Assembly (NCBI GenBank): GCA_023014365.1 | Contig: JAEBUN010000006.1 | Coordinates: 124,001 to 188,000, forward strand | Origin: Lepiota brunneoincarnata | Taxonomy: Eukaryota > Basidiomycota > Agaricomycetes > Agaricales > Agaricaceae | Length of the DNA stretch: 64,000 nucleotides | Direction of reading: 5' to 3' | In this document: positions 23,801 to 34,721 of the stretch, piece by piece | Layout: every line of letters begins with the position of its first letter | Numbering within the stretch: the first letter of the stretch is position 1 | Made by a program: the position numbers and the translations under genes | Notes under the pieces: model-generated | Told to the model about the DNA's origin: nothing | Databases searched by the model: none | Seen by the model: the letters and a program-made list of their open reading frames with translations, nothing else

Positions 23801-26800
23801 GATCTCTTGTTACCCCCCCACTCTGTTACACAATCCCCTGCCCTTGACTTCAACATGAACTTTGACCCTTCAGCATTGTTCACGGTGACCCGCGCACTTG
23901 CAGTGGATGCCGGCCTCGACCCTACACCTCTTGACGGGATTGTGCACCTTGGAGGTATCGGATACTCGTTAATTACCGGCCCACCTCAAGCTGGATCACA
24001 GGGCGCAAGTACCTTTACGTCAGTATGCCTGGTCCCTCAATGGAGTTGATCCCACTTACGCCGGGACAGTGACTTTGATCTCCCTACCTTCATCCAAGCC
24101 GCATTTCAGGGCCTCCAGTCTAACGTTCAGTTAATGACTCAGGTATCGATTGGTAAGGGACTCTGCACCCTCGGTTTTTGACATCACCTCGACCGTTTAT
24201 TTGCAGGTGAATACACAACTGTAATACAGTATTCTCAGGCCAGCGTTCCAACGGCCACTGATGAGACCCTCAATCTCATCCTCCCAGTTCTGGCTCAACC
24301 TATCATCGAGAAGATCATCACCGGTTCGACGTTAGGGTTGGTGGTTTCCACGAGTAGACTCTTGTTAGTAGCTCATTGGTTCGCACAGGCTTGATCGCAT
24401 CATGATCCTGGACCCTCAGGAGGATAGTTTCGGTAACCTCACGTTATTCGCCATCTTACCATTTCTTGCTGATAAGATGCCGCTATACCAGGGACTCAGC
24501 TGATGGGCCGCATTGATGACACGGGTCCCTGTACGCGAGATTTTGTTTGAACTCCGGTGTAGGGCTGACCATTGTTTTCCAGTCAACGCGATGATTGCCT
24601 TCCCATCGGGATTGGATGTTAATTGGCTAGGAAATAAGCTCGGCAATGTCCAAATGAGTGGCATTCAGGTCGCAGGCGATGCTGGTGCATCCATCAACTC
24701 GCAGTCCACCTTCAGCGTGCAGGATGTTGGTGCCCTTAACCGAGTTCACAAGGGTAACTTAATTAGCTTCGTATCTTAATGTTTTAGATTTAACTAATAA
24801 TGCCTCAAGCACTTGATTACCGACGAATCCTTCGACTGGGAGATTTCCGGAGAGAATCTGACTGGTATGGCTTTTTGGCCTCGGCTCCTGACGAGAAGCT
24901 GACTTTTGACTATTCGCATGTTCAGTCAGTGCTCTGGGTATTCATGTCCCAGGAATCCACCTCCCTCAGAAGTCGGTCAATTTGAAGGGCTTCAATGGTT
25001 TGAAGGGTGGTGTCAAAATCATGGACTTTCCATTTGCCTTCCGATAACGGGGTAGATCGGATTAACCTTAATGTTGAAGCCTCGGCCGATAACGTAAGTG
25101 GCTCTTTACCGGGACACGCTAGCAATCAATGACCTTCGTGGCAGCCCTCCGATGTCGGGATTGAACTTGGCTCCATCGGGTTTATGACCACCTCGGGTGG
25201 GAACATGATTGCCCAGATGTCGAGCTCCAACACAACCTTCCACCCCCGATTAGGAACTAGGCTGTCCTTAGCCGGCTTCCTCGTTTCCCAAAAAGAGTCT
25301 GCGTCGGGGCGTACCGAGGTCTCGCAAATATTTAATAGCTTTATCGCTGGTAAAAACAGTGGAGTGACCGTTCACGGGATGAGCGCCGGACCGAGTAATG
25401 TAAGGCCGCTCCCGTTACGTGCATGGAAGTCTCATTCAAATTGTATCAGGTCCGTTGGCTCAATGAAGGGATTAAGGCGCTCCAAGTGGACACAGACCTT
25501 CCAGCCAACGGAACCCAGAAAGACATCATTCAATCTATCGGCCTCAATAATTTGGCCCTCTTTTTCAACGCGACAGAAGCCTACAACCCCATGGCCCATA
25601 GTTCCGCGAATGCGAATTTCAAACTCCCCCACAATTTCAATTTCACTACTGACTTCATAACAGTCAGTCAAGACATGACTGTCAAAGTCAATGCAACACC
25701 ATTTGCGACATTAAAAATCGATAAAGCGCAGAGTCGGACTGAAGATAATAGGGTCATTAACCTGAACTTCAGTGCCCCTTTCGCAGGATCCGATCACGGC
25801 ATATTTGAGGTCTTCCTCGCGAATACGATCGACATGCCGGAACAAACGATTACTCTCGATGGCAGTGCAAGCGCAGAAGTTGACACAGTAATCGGCCGCC
25901 TGTCCCTCGCTGGCATTGAATTCGCTGTGGATACCAAGATCCCGACTTTGCGAGGCCTCAATACTCAGGTTGTCAGCAATGTTAATGTCAGCCAAGGCCT
26001 TCCCGACGTCCTAATGATCACGGCTATGAGCAATTTATCAAATCCCAGTAGTTTGACGATCGGCACAGGAGATGTCTCCTTTGATCTTAATTTCCTGGGT
26101 CAGACGATTGGCAGCGCTGCAATCGATGATTTGACGCTCCGACCCGGTGATATGAGTCAGCCTATCGACGTTTCCTACAAGCCTCAAGGGGATGATGCTG
26201 GTACGGCCGGTCGTCAGCTGCTGGAAAACTTCCTACAGGGCATGGACGCCAACACACAGATTTTCGGAACCAAAGCTTCAACGGATATCGAGTCGCTCAA
26301 GTTAGCCCTCTCGCGAATCAGCTTTCCATCAGTCAGGGTTCTTCCCTTCACGGGCACTCTTATCAAAAGCGTGTCTCTTGTCCTCCCTCCCAACATCGTT
26401 GACAAGGGAGTCGCGATGTCGACCTTCACACTCGCCAATAGCTTCAAAGCTGCCATTAACCTTACCCGAGTTAATACTACCGCTTCTTTCCAAACCCTGA
26501 TCCTCGGCAATATTCCTAACGTTGATACCTCTGGCAATCAGATCCACGTTCCAGGGGGTTCCCAGGTCACTTCCCAAGACCTAGATTTTAACTTCAATCT
26601 TGATCCAGTCAACATCATCTCGCTACTGCGACTCACGTCAGCACAAAATCACGTGAAACTTGGACCCCTAGATGCTCTGCTTCAATTCGTTCTTGATAAC
26701 CCCGGTTTTAACCCACCCGTCAAAACCTCCGTTAATACCTCGGATCCCGTTTGCAAAAGCGGCAAGCAAGTTAACGTTACCAGGGCCATTCTCGAGTCAC

Positions 26801-29621
26801 TTGAAGGTCTAAAGGTTGATTTGACCATTGATACCAGCGTGAGGCTGGATGAATTCCCTACCGATCTCGTTCTCAAGCAGAACAATATTCCTGCCGTCAC
26901 TGACAGAACCTCATTGTTCTTGATCGGAGCGGTTGCTGGCCCTGTTGCTCAACATCTGGTCGATCTCTCTCAATTGAACTTCACTGAGGCCAATATTACT
27001 AATATTACAGATGACGGCTTTGATTTGGCTCTCAAGGGATCTTTGACCAATACCGGGCCTTTGGACGCCAATCTGGAATTCATTGAACCCCTTATGGTCA
27101 TATGGGAAGGTAGACATATTGCCAATATTACGCTTCCCGATGTCTGTGTAGATGCAGACGTCGGTGTTCCCAATTACGAGACGAATGCCCATGTGATAAT
27201 CATCAGTCAAGATGACTTTACCGAGTTCGCCGAATCGCTATTGCACAACGAGACTTTCACATGGACGGTCCAAACAAATGCACTTCGCCTTACAACTCTC
27301 GAGACAAACTTTGATAATGTCGCCCTCAGCAAGGAGGTATCCTTCAAGGCCTTCAACAATCTGCCCGGTGTGACCATCGAAAACTTCCAACTTCCCTCAG
27401 ATGACCCTGAAGGTGGCATCCATATCAAAACTGATGCCAGGATTCCTTCTCCAGCTCGTGGGTGATATCTGTCTATCCATCGGACATTTGCTTATACCTC
27501 GGCCCAGAGCTTGGCATTCAACTTGGGCATGTCACCTTCCAAACCTTTTTCCAGGACGTCCTGGTTGGCCGTAAGTCATCTTGATAGATGGCTTCAGGTT
27601 TATTGATTTACTGTTTAGCCCTCTCCGCTGACAACCTTTCGCTCGAACCTAACGCCATCACGGAGGCTCACCTCCAGGGACGTATTGTTCCCCAGAGCGG
27701 CAAGGACCTGGAAACTATTGGTGTTTTGTTCTCCGAAGTATTGGCTGGTCATAATGTCACCCTCGAGACCCGCGGGGACAGTGTACAACCCCCAGGTACT
27801 GATGCTCCTGTTACATGGCTAAGCAATGCTTTCAAGACCCTCTCACTGAGCGTCATTCTTCCTGCTCAACACTTTGACGTCATCAAAGCCATCCAGTTGA
27901 ACGATCCTGAAGGTTATCATAGAGAAACAGGAGCAGGCATTCGCGGCCCCCACGAGCTCGGAGCACACTGTAGCTCAATACGCTAATCCGTTCGGATTTC
28001 CGCTTCAAGTTGTGGAAGCCGCTGAAACTCTCATCCTTAACTTGCACGGTGTCGATGCCGCACAGGTAACGCTATTTTATTTCTCACACGGATAAATAAG
28101 ACCGTTTCTAACCAGAAGTTGCACAATCCAGCTTGACCTTCCCAAGGCACCCGTTGATGGGGGTGTCTCCACTGGCAATGTTGTCGACCTTGTTATCCAA
28201 TTCGAGAATCAGACTTTGAAGGCCTTCGACCCCACGGCCTTCAGCCAGATATTCGCAGGAGTCGCGTTGACGCCCGAGCTCGATCTCGCCTTGAAGGGAT
28301 CGACCAATGTTACCGCCAAGACATCCATTGGCAATGTCCCGATTACCGGCATTGCCATAAACGTTACGTCTAACTTGAAAGGCATTAACTCCTTTGGCGG
28401 CGCGGCTCCGCTGAGCAATGTCAGCGTGACGGGGAGTGGAGGCGCTGGAGGCAACGAATACATTCTCGCTCCCTTGACGACTACCTTACAAAACCCGTCT
28501 AACATCTCGCTGAGTACCGTCGATGTTTCACTTCCCGTCATCTTCCAGAACACTAAGATTGGTCGCTCGGTCATCAATGTAAGTAACATACTTATAGTCC
28601 CTAACACAGTACTGACGCATGGCTAACAAGAACTTCGACTTGGTTCCCGGTGCAAATGTCGTGACCACAGAGTTCCATTACGAGCCCGACAATGCCAACG
28701 ATACTGTCGCTCAAAGCTTCTTGACTAGCTTTATTCAAACTGGTGATCGCTTGGATCTCACGATCGATGGTGATGATCATAGCTCACCATTCGATTCCCT
28801 ACGCCCTGCGCTGGATGGCCTTACCCTTCACACTAGCTTGAATGGCCTCAACCAGCCTAATATCATCACTCATGTCCATGTCATCATTACTCTCGAATCC
28901 CTGATCACCAACTTGGTCACTGTCGAGTTCCAGGTTCACAACCCCCTTGATGCTGATATGTTCATCGAGTTTGTTCAGGCGGACTCCGGTGTGCATGGGA
29001 AAACTTATGCCTTCTTCCGACAAAGGTTTAAGTCTTTCTATATCAAGGCCGGCGAAACCGCAGGGTCAGGTCTCATTCGCAATGTCCTCCTTACTCAGGG
29101 TGCCCTTGCATCTCTGGACATTATCCCCTTGGGTTTCCTGGACGTCCAGGCAGCCAATTCCGTCCGCATTGGTAGTCCTCAGGGGATACCTGATCCCGTG
29201 GTTGAAGCTCGAACAAACCAAAGTGCCCACTAGCTATGACCTTGTATTGGGTTTCACCAATGCTGGTCTGTCGCTCAGCGGTTTGATAAACCAGGCAAAG
29301 GACATTCTCACACACAAATCCTCGATATCTTTACTGCCCACCTCCGGGATTATTTCGAGCACTGGGAGCGTCAGCAGCGGGGAGGCGACCGGCACCACTT
29401 CGTCGGCCCCCGAGGAGACCCAATCGGCTAATGACAGCAGCCCCAGCAATAGTGAGGCAGCACCTGCTCCAGCCGCGAGCTCCGCCCCCGCGGCCCAGCC
29501 TGAAGATAAGGCGAAAGTCTCATCCCCTGTAATTGCAGCCGCGACTCATGCAGCGTCTCCAGAGGCGTCGGTAGTGCCAGAAGAACCTTTTTCAGACTCG
29601 ACAGATTCACAGCCAACTTGA
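20838..29621 (+). CDS. Giant type II membrane protein with repeated DUF3712 units; five apparent frame breaks
   Basis: Exon 1 (20838-20931, MEQTDPARQSSGIYD) splices to 20984; about 25 further exons follow, for roughly 2,400 residues. Residues about 95-120 form one membrane helix (WFIITAIVVALLGIALLFIIL) after a Pro/Gln-rich cytosolic N-terminus. The rest is a chain of DUF3712-like beta-rich units with recurring signatures such as NPSNLNLSTGDL, PLGASTSS, FTRHLITDESFDW, DFDLPTFIQAAF and many N-glycosylation sequons, then a Ser/Ala/Pro-rich tail ending DSTDSQPT. DUF3712 proteins are fungal, with no established function; a lumenal or cell-surface location is inferred. The frame jumps at 22652-22655 (AAAA), 24740-24741 (CC), 25030-25031 (CC), 27906-27907 (CC) and 29182-29185 (GGGG). 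Each is repaired by removing one base, and family-like sequence resumes at once. A 2.0-kb exon (25491-27460 area) is fully open. Confidence 0.82.
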
Positions 29622-30017
29622 TAGCAAACGGTTATTGATTAGCACTGGTCATTCGACGATATTTTATCAGTAGCCTTCTACATCTGATGCACAGCTTTAC
29701 TTGCAACTGACAATTTCTCAACATCTTATACATATCTAACTCGTTGTATCTTGTGCTTATGCGGTATCATGTCTATATCCACTCGCGTGTAGCGTCGAAG
29801 TGACGCGTCTATTAAGGATGCGCAAACAGAGACGAGAATACCCCCTACAAGAACTATCTTTACAGAGGTGAACCTGAAAGTGAAGAACTGTTTGGAATGC
29901 AGAACACGAAGTAGTGGTAGGCTTGGCGGATGATCGATAAAAGGGAAGGGATCTCGTGTGTACGTTGCGGTCGGTATTGGTGGAAACACACAACATGGAA
30001 GGCTTCACTGATCTCTA
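29622..30017. other. Convergent intergenic region (DUF3712 gene and GPI18 3' ends)
   Basis: It lies between two converging stop codons and is AT-richer than its flanks. I see no coding exon, repeat or RNA gene. Confidence 0.5.
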
Positions 30018-31188
30018 TCATGCAGGAGGGAGAAAAGCAACCCAAAGGACGACGGATATGACACTCCATATAAGAGCCCAAGGTATCCAAATGCGAGAGG
30101 CAATGGGGTATTCGTTGGGATGAGTCAGTATATATGCGGCACCCCAGTATGTAAAAGGCATGGCAGGTGCAAGGCGGAGAACAATCTGGGTATGGGAGGC
30201 GAAAAGGAGGATAAACGTCAAGACGAGAGCATGAATGGCGTGAGGGCTAATCGAGGAGCGGAAGAATGGGTCTGTCGATCTCTTGAAGCCTACAAAGCAC
30301 CATAGATAGCGGGTGGAGTAGGAGAGCAACACAAAGAGCGGAGGGAGTGCGATAAGGAAGTTGGGGAGCTGGCTCGGTGTCCAGTACTTGAAAAGCCCGA
30401 TGTTCCAGTAGGTAGACTGGACGTGACTGTAGATCAGTGGGAAGGGACTCGTGCACCATTGCGGGTAAGCGGTGGACATGCAGAAGGTGAGGTAGGCAGC
30501 AGTATTATGAGCTATGAAGGGTGAGAGGATGAGGGCGGTGGAAACGATCGCAGTAGATAAGTCGAATATTGACGGAAGGCGTTTTTGTTGTAGATAGGGG
30601 TAGAGGATGCCCCAGATAATAAAGCCAGAGAGGAAGAAGCCGTTGGAACGTAAAATGGAGGCTAGTGTGAAGAACACCGTTGCTCGATGCCACTGCCCGC
30701 GCGCACAGCAGAGCATGCCTACGGGGGGGCAGTTAGTCAAAAGAGCTGTGTTATTCCGCGAGGTACCGACCACGATAGGACAGGTGGGTGAAGAAAGGCT
30801 CTGCGTAGGGCGCAAGATACAAAACTGGTGGGCTGAAAGGGATCAGAAAGAGCAAGACGGTGAGACGTGAGATGTCATGTCTGCCGAGGTGATGGAGAGA
30901 GAGGTTGTACAGGGCGATGGCTGAATCATATACTAGTGCAGTGTTGAGGAGAAAAAGAGTAAAAGGTGAGAGGTAGCGGAGGAGGAAGGGAATTGCGGGG
31001 AAGAAAGCATATTGGTGTTCCCAGCGGTAGCCATGATCGGCGATGTCTTTAAAATGCAGAACGTCCCAACGAGTAGTGATGCTATGCGTATTTCTTGCAG
31101 AGGCATCGAAGGCGGGGACAACGGCGGCTGCAGCGAGAGCGACTGCAAGATAGAAAGAACGGGAGACAACGAGGACGAGAGAAAACAT
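30018..31188 (-). CDS. GPI18: GPI mannosyltransferase 2 (PIG-V/Gpi18)
   Basis: Two exons (31188-30774 and 30718-30018) join in phase to 371 residues. The start MFSLVLVVSRSFYLAVALAA is a hydrophobic first segment typical of the family, followed by the PIG-V signatures FDASA, RWDVLHFKDIADHGYRWEHQYAFFPAIP (lumenal loop), APYAEPFFTHLSY and LRSNGFFLSGF, and many membrane spans. It adds the second mannose to the GPI core in the ER. The length is a little shorter than yeast Gpi18 (433 aa). The gene is intact. Its start codon is only 42 bp from that of the divergent peroxin-domain gene. It runs tail to tail with the DUF3712 gene. Confidence 0.92.
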
Positions 31189-31230
31189 ATGTAATTACAT
31201 CATCATACATGTTCTTATCACACAAACGCC

Positions 31231-32743
31231 ATGGTTGTCGCCCTCACTCAGTTTGTTGACACCGTCCCTCTACCGCTCACCGACGCCCTCGTCACCCTCG
31301 AACCTCTCTTCGCCGCTGCTGCGCGTGGCGCACGCCTCATCACCTGGTCAGATGACTGGCACGCTTCCTGGCTTGCCCTCGCAACCTGGTGGTTCCTCTG
31401 TCTTGCAGCACCAGCGCTCTTCCGCTATGTGTTTCCAACTCTTCTTGCATTTGCAATCATTTGGACTACGCGCCGCCAACAACCATTAACGGTGACAGAG
31501 TCGGTGTTACAGTGTGCCATTACAGACCTCACTACCCTCCGTAATGTCCTCCTTCCGATGCCACCCTCCATTTCACTACCCCCTATCGCTATCCTCCGTG
31601 CAGCGGCCATTCTGACCATACCCTGGCTCTTGATCTCGTATTTTGTCTCTACACGTCTCCTTCTCGCTCTTGTTGGTACCCTTGTCTTTACATACGGAGC
31701 ACCCTGGGCCCGTGTCCTTCGCTCCATCCTCTGGCATAGCGCATTCCTTCGTACCTTATTTTATCGCCTCCGTTCCTTCCTTACTGGCCAGCCTCTGCCT
31801 AAACGTGCTATTTCTAACCAGCCTGCGCCGTCAGCCTCAGCAGCACCGGTTTCTTCGCTTCGCTTCCTTTTTACAGTGTACGAAAACCAACGTTGGTGGA
31901 TGGGTCTCGACTGGACCGCCGCCCTCCTACCCGCCGAACGTCCATCCTGGTGCTCCCCCTCCCTCCACCCCGTTTCACCCCCCAATGTGTTTACTCTTCC
32001 AGATCCTACAACTGTCTATCTACCCACCCCGGACGGTAACTCGAGGATAAAACGCACCGCGACCTGGAAATGGGATGAACCAGAGTGGCGGCTTCTTGTC
32101 TGCAAAGAGGGCTCCTCTCTCTCGCGCGTGGAGCGCGCACCTCCTTCCCTAGATGATCCTTCTCTCCCCTCATCCGGCTCCACCTCGAGCGGCAATCGCC
32201 TCTTCAAAGCGGCTGCCAACAAATTTAAAGATCCCCCCCTTTCTCCACCACGCTCCTCTCCACCTACGGACTCGGATGCAGTTTCCCAGGATGACACCGA
32301 TCAGGGTGATTCTTTCGGGGAACCATATACAGACCCAGATGGTTGGATCTATGGCGATAATAAATGGGAAAGCCAATCCAATCGTGGCGGACTGAGCAAG
32401 GTAATCTAGTTTGAATCATGACCTTTGTCCCACCGTATCTCACTGTTATGATCTACAGTACACTCGTTATAGGCGTTGGACCCGTGTCGCCATTGTTAGT
32501 GAAATAGTCGAGGTAGTTGGACCAGGTGCGCCCGGTGTACACAACACCAACAAGTCCATGGCGAGCAAACCGGAAACCAACACACCAACCAACACGGAAA
32601 GCTCGGAGTCAAAGATGCATGCACAGGATGCTCCCACGCCTTCCTCCACGACCACACTCCCCACAAATGAAACCGAAAGTGCGCTGCGACGGCGCCTTCG
32701 CGCCGCACTCTCCAAGTCTTCTTTGCCCTCAACGTCTGCCTGA
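31231..32743 (+). CDS. Pex24/dysferlin-domain peroxin-like membrane protein
   Basis: Exons 31231-32400 and 32459-32743 encode 484 residues. Residues about 40-190 hold several hydrophobic segments (WLALATWWFLCLAAPALF, AAILTIPWLLISYFV, RLLLALVGTLVFTYG). A dysferlin-N-like block follows near residue 217 (ENQRWWMGLDWTAALLP), and a dysferlin-C-like block spans the intron near residue 368 (DPDGWIYGDNKW then YRRWTRVA). This arrangement is that of the fungal Pex23/24/28-32 group, ER or peroxisome membrane proteins that control peroxisome number and ER-peroxisome contacts. The C-terminus is Thr/Ser-rich and ends with a basic stretch (ALRRRLRAALSKSS). Which paralogue it is cannot be told from sequence alone. 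The start CGCCATGG is a strong initiation context. Confidence 0.85.
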
Positions 32744-32878
32744 TTGTAGTAGGATTGGAGTATAATTATTGCATTATTGTACTTGGGCTATTGTTGGAGA
32801 GATATGGCTACATGCATCGGGACCGTCGGAACGGCGAAACAGGAATTCAGTCATTAAATATTTCGAACCGACCGTCCG

Positions 32879-34611
32879 TCAGACACGATGTTCTACCAAA
32901 TGAGTATCCTGACAAGGTGGAGGTGGTATCTCTTGCCCTGAGACGCTGAGATCTAAAAAGGATCCATTTGGCGTAGGTGAAACGGAGGCCGGCAGCGAGA
33001 GGGACATTTGACTGGGTGCACCTGATTTGGATTTCAGGTTCTCATCCAGGCCCTCCACGCAAGCGGACTGGGAGACCTTATACATCGTATGCACCGGTTC
33101 TTGGTGTTCAAGATTAGAACCAGCGGCACTGCTCGAGGTCCAAGTTGTCATTTCTGTCAGCGTCGTGAAAGTGCTCGCTGCATCCGCGTCTCGCTTCTGA
33201 ATCATTTCCTTCGTCACGTACACCGGCAGACCATTAATGGTGCCTAATGGCTCCATGTCGTCACCTGCCGCTGAATTTCCAGAGAGAGAAACGGAGCCGG
33301 ACGACCGCAGGACGACCAACTTGAATCTGTCCGCAAAGGCGCTGAGCGAACCCGACCAGCTCTCTGTCCCGTTGATCCCAATCGGTTCTTTCTTAGATCC
33401 GCCGGGGCTGGAGTTGCTGTTTCCATTAGAAGTGACGCCGGATGTTGGCGCAAGTCTCCAGCCAAGCTTGCTGGCGACCGTTTTGTACGCAAGATGGTAA
33501 TTCCTCCGCGCCTCGTCTGCGAAACCGAAAAACGCGAAGAAGACGAAGCCACAGAGGACGATTGACCATCTTACCCGTTCGAGGTTGCTTGCAACAGGTG
33601 GCATGCTGCGCCACAAGGCAGCCGGGAATTGGTCCACTCGTGAAAACCCTGGCTTCTGCTTCAGCGACGCAAATTTCCCGCTCACAGCTAAAGGAACGTA
33701 CCCGAGTGCGTATCTTCCCAGGATACCCACGGCTCGACACCGGCCTTTGCGCTCGTGATAATCGCGGCCACGTTTAGCGGCACGTCAGCTAGTGCTTCCA
33801 CGCCCCCAAGACACATCAATCGGATGTACCGACTTGCGGTGAGGCTGCGGGTGCTGCTAGAAGACAGCAGCTTCTTGCACTCAATGTAGTTTTTCCTCAG
33901 GGTGATCACGTTGAGGATGGCATATATTGCCGCAAAGAGGGAGACGCCCAACGTCGGACCGAGGACGAGGACATACGTGAGGTGGGTGTTGTACGTTGCC
34001 GGCCAACACCCGACGTCTTCGAAGATATCGAACCGGTGACCTTGAACTATGACGTCTGTTATGGGTGTCTGATAAAAATCCCTGTTTCATCACAGATAAA
34101 TCCCAAACGACTTACGAAGGATCATGACGATAATTGGAATCCCAACACCGATTGCCAAGTCAGTGAACATGTTCTTTCGCCTCTACAATAGGTTCAGCCA
34201 ATATCCACAAATAGGACCGTCACGCCATCTACACACCTCGGCGGCTGTCCGGGTGACACAGTTCACTCTGACAATATAATACAGCCTTCTGTTGATGCAA
34301 AGACTTGCAGCCGGGATGCTGACCGTCAATCCGATAAAAAACTTGGTGAAGATGTCGCAATACACTGGGGTCCAGTTGATCGCGTTGCCGTCCCAGACGA
34401 CAGAGTTGACAAAAAGAAGGAGAGAGGCAGTAGCTATCCAGCCCATGAAGATGCAGGTTCCTGTGTTCCACGCTGTTTTCCGAAAGCTGTTAGAGTGAAC
34501 GTTTTACGGGTACCGCGGCAACTCACCCTCAAGATGCCATGCAAATGGAATAGAAGTTAGGATAAAAGACAAGAAAGAAAATGCAGAAAACGCATGATTA
34601 GAGGTGGTCAT
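32879..34611 (-). CDS. STE3: STE3-type pheromone receptor (seven-helix GPCR)
   Basis: Exons join in phase from ATG 34611 to the stop at 32879, giving about 500 residues. The N-terminus (HAFSAFSFLSFILTSIPFAW) is helix 1; the WNTGTCIFMGWIA, NWTPVYCDI, CINRRLYYI, VIVQGHRFDIFEDVGC and FFAFFGFADEARRNY blocks are diagnostic of fungal STE3 receptors. Helix 5 and the third loop (LNVITLRKNYIECKK) are present, followed by a cytoplasmic tail of about 190 residues rich in Ser/Thr. STE3 receptors bind lipid-modified pheromones and signal through a G protein to the mating MAPK cascade. One splice (acceptor CATAACAG near 34053) had to be chosen by homology. Only 110 bp separate its start from the upstream asparaginase stop. 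I saw no pheromone precursor nearby, so it may be a B-mating-type receptor or one of the non-mating STE3-like receptors of agaricomycetes. Confidence 0.92.
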
Positions 34612-34721
34612 GGTTGGGAATCTCCAGCGAGCAGGTCATGGTGAGCTTAAGAGGGTTGTCTGTCCTTGTATTTTGGATAAGTACAAAGACTTGACATATT
34701 TGGAAAGTGCTGTTGTATTAT

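Noticed and set aside
24010..24075. An apparent frame break in the DUF3712 gene before DFDLPTFIQ
   Set aside because: A GTCAGT donor and the GGGACAG acceptor join in phase (AC|T) and give TFTDFDLPTFIQ.
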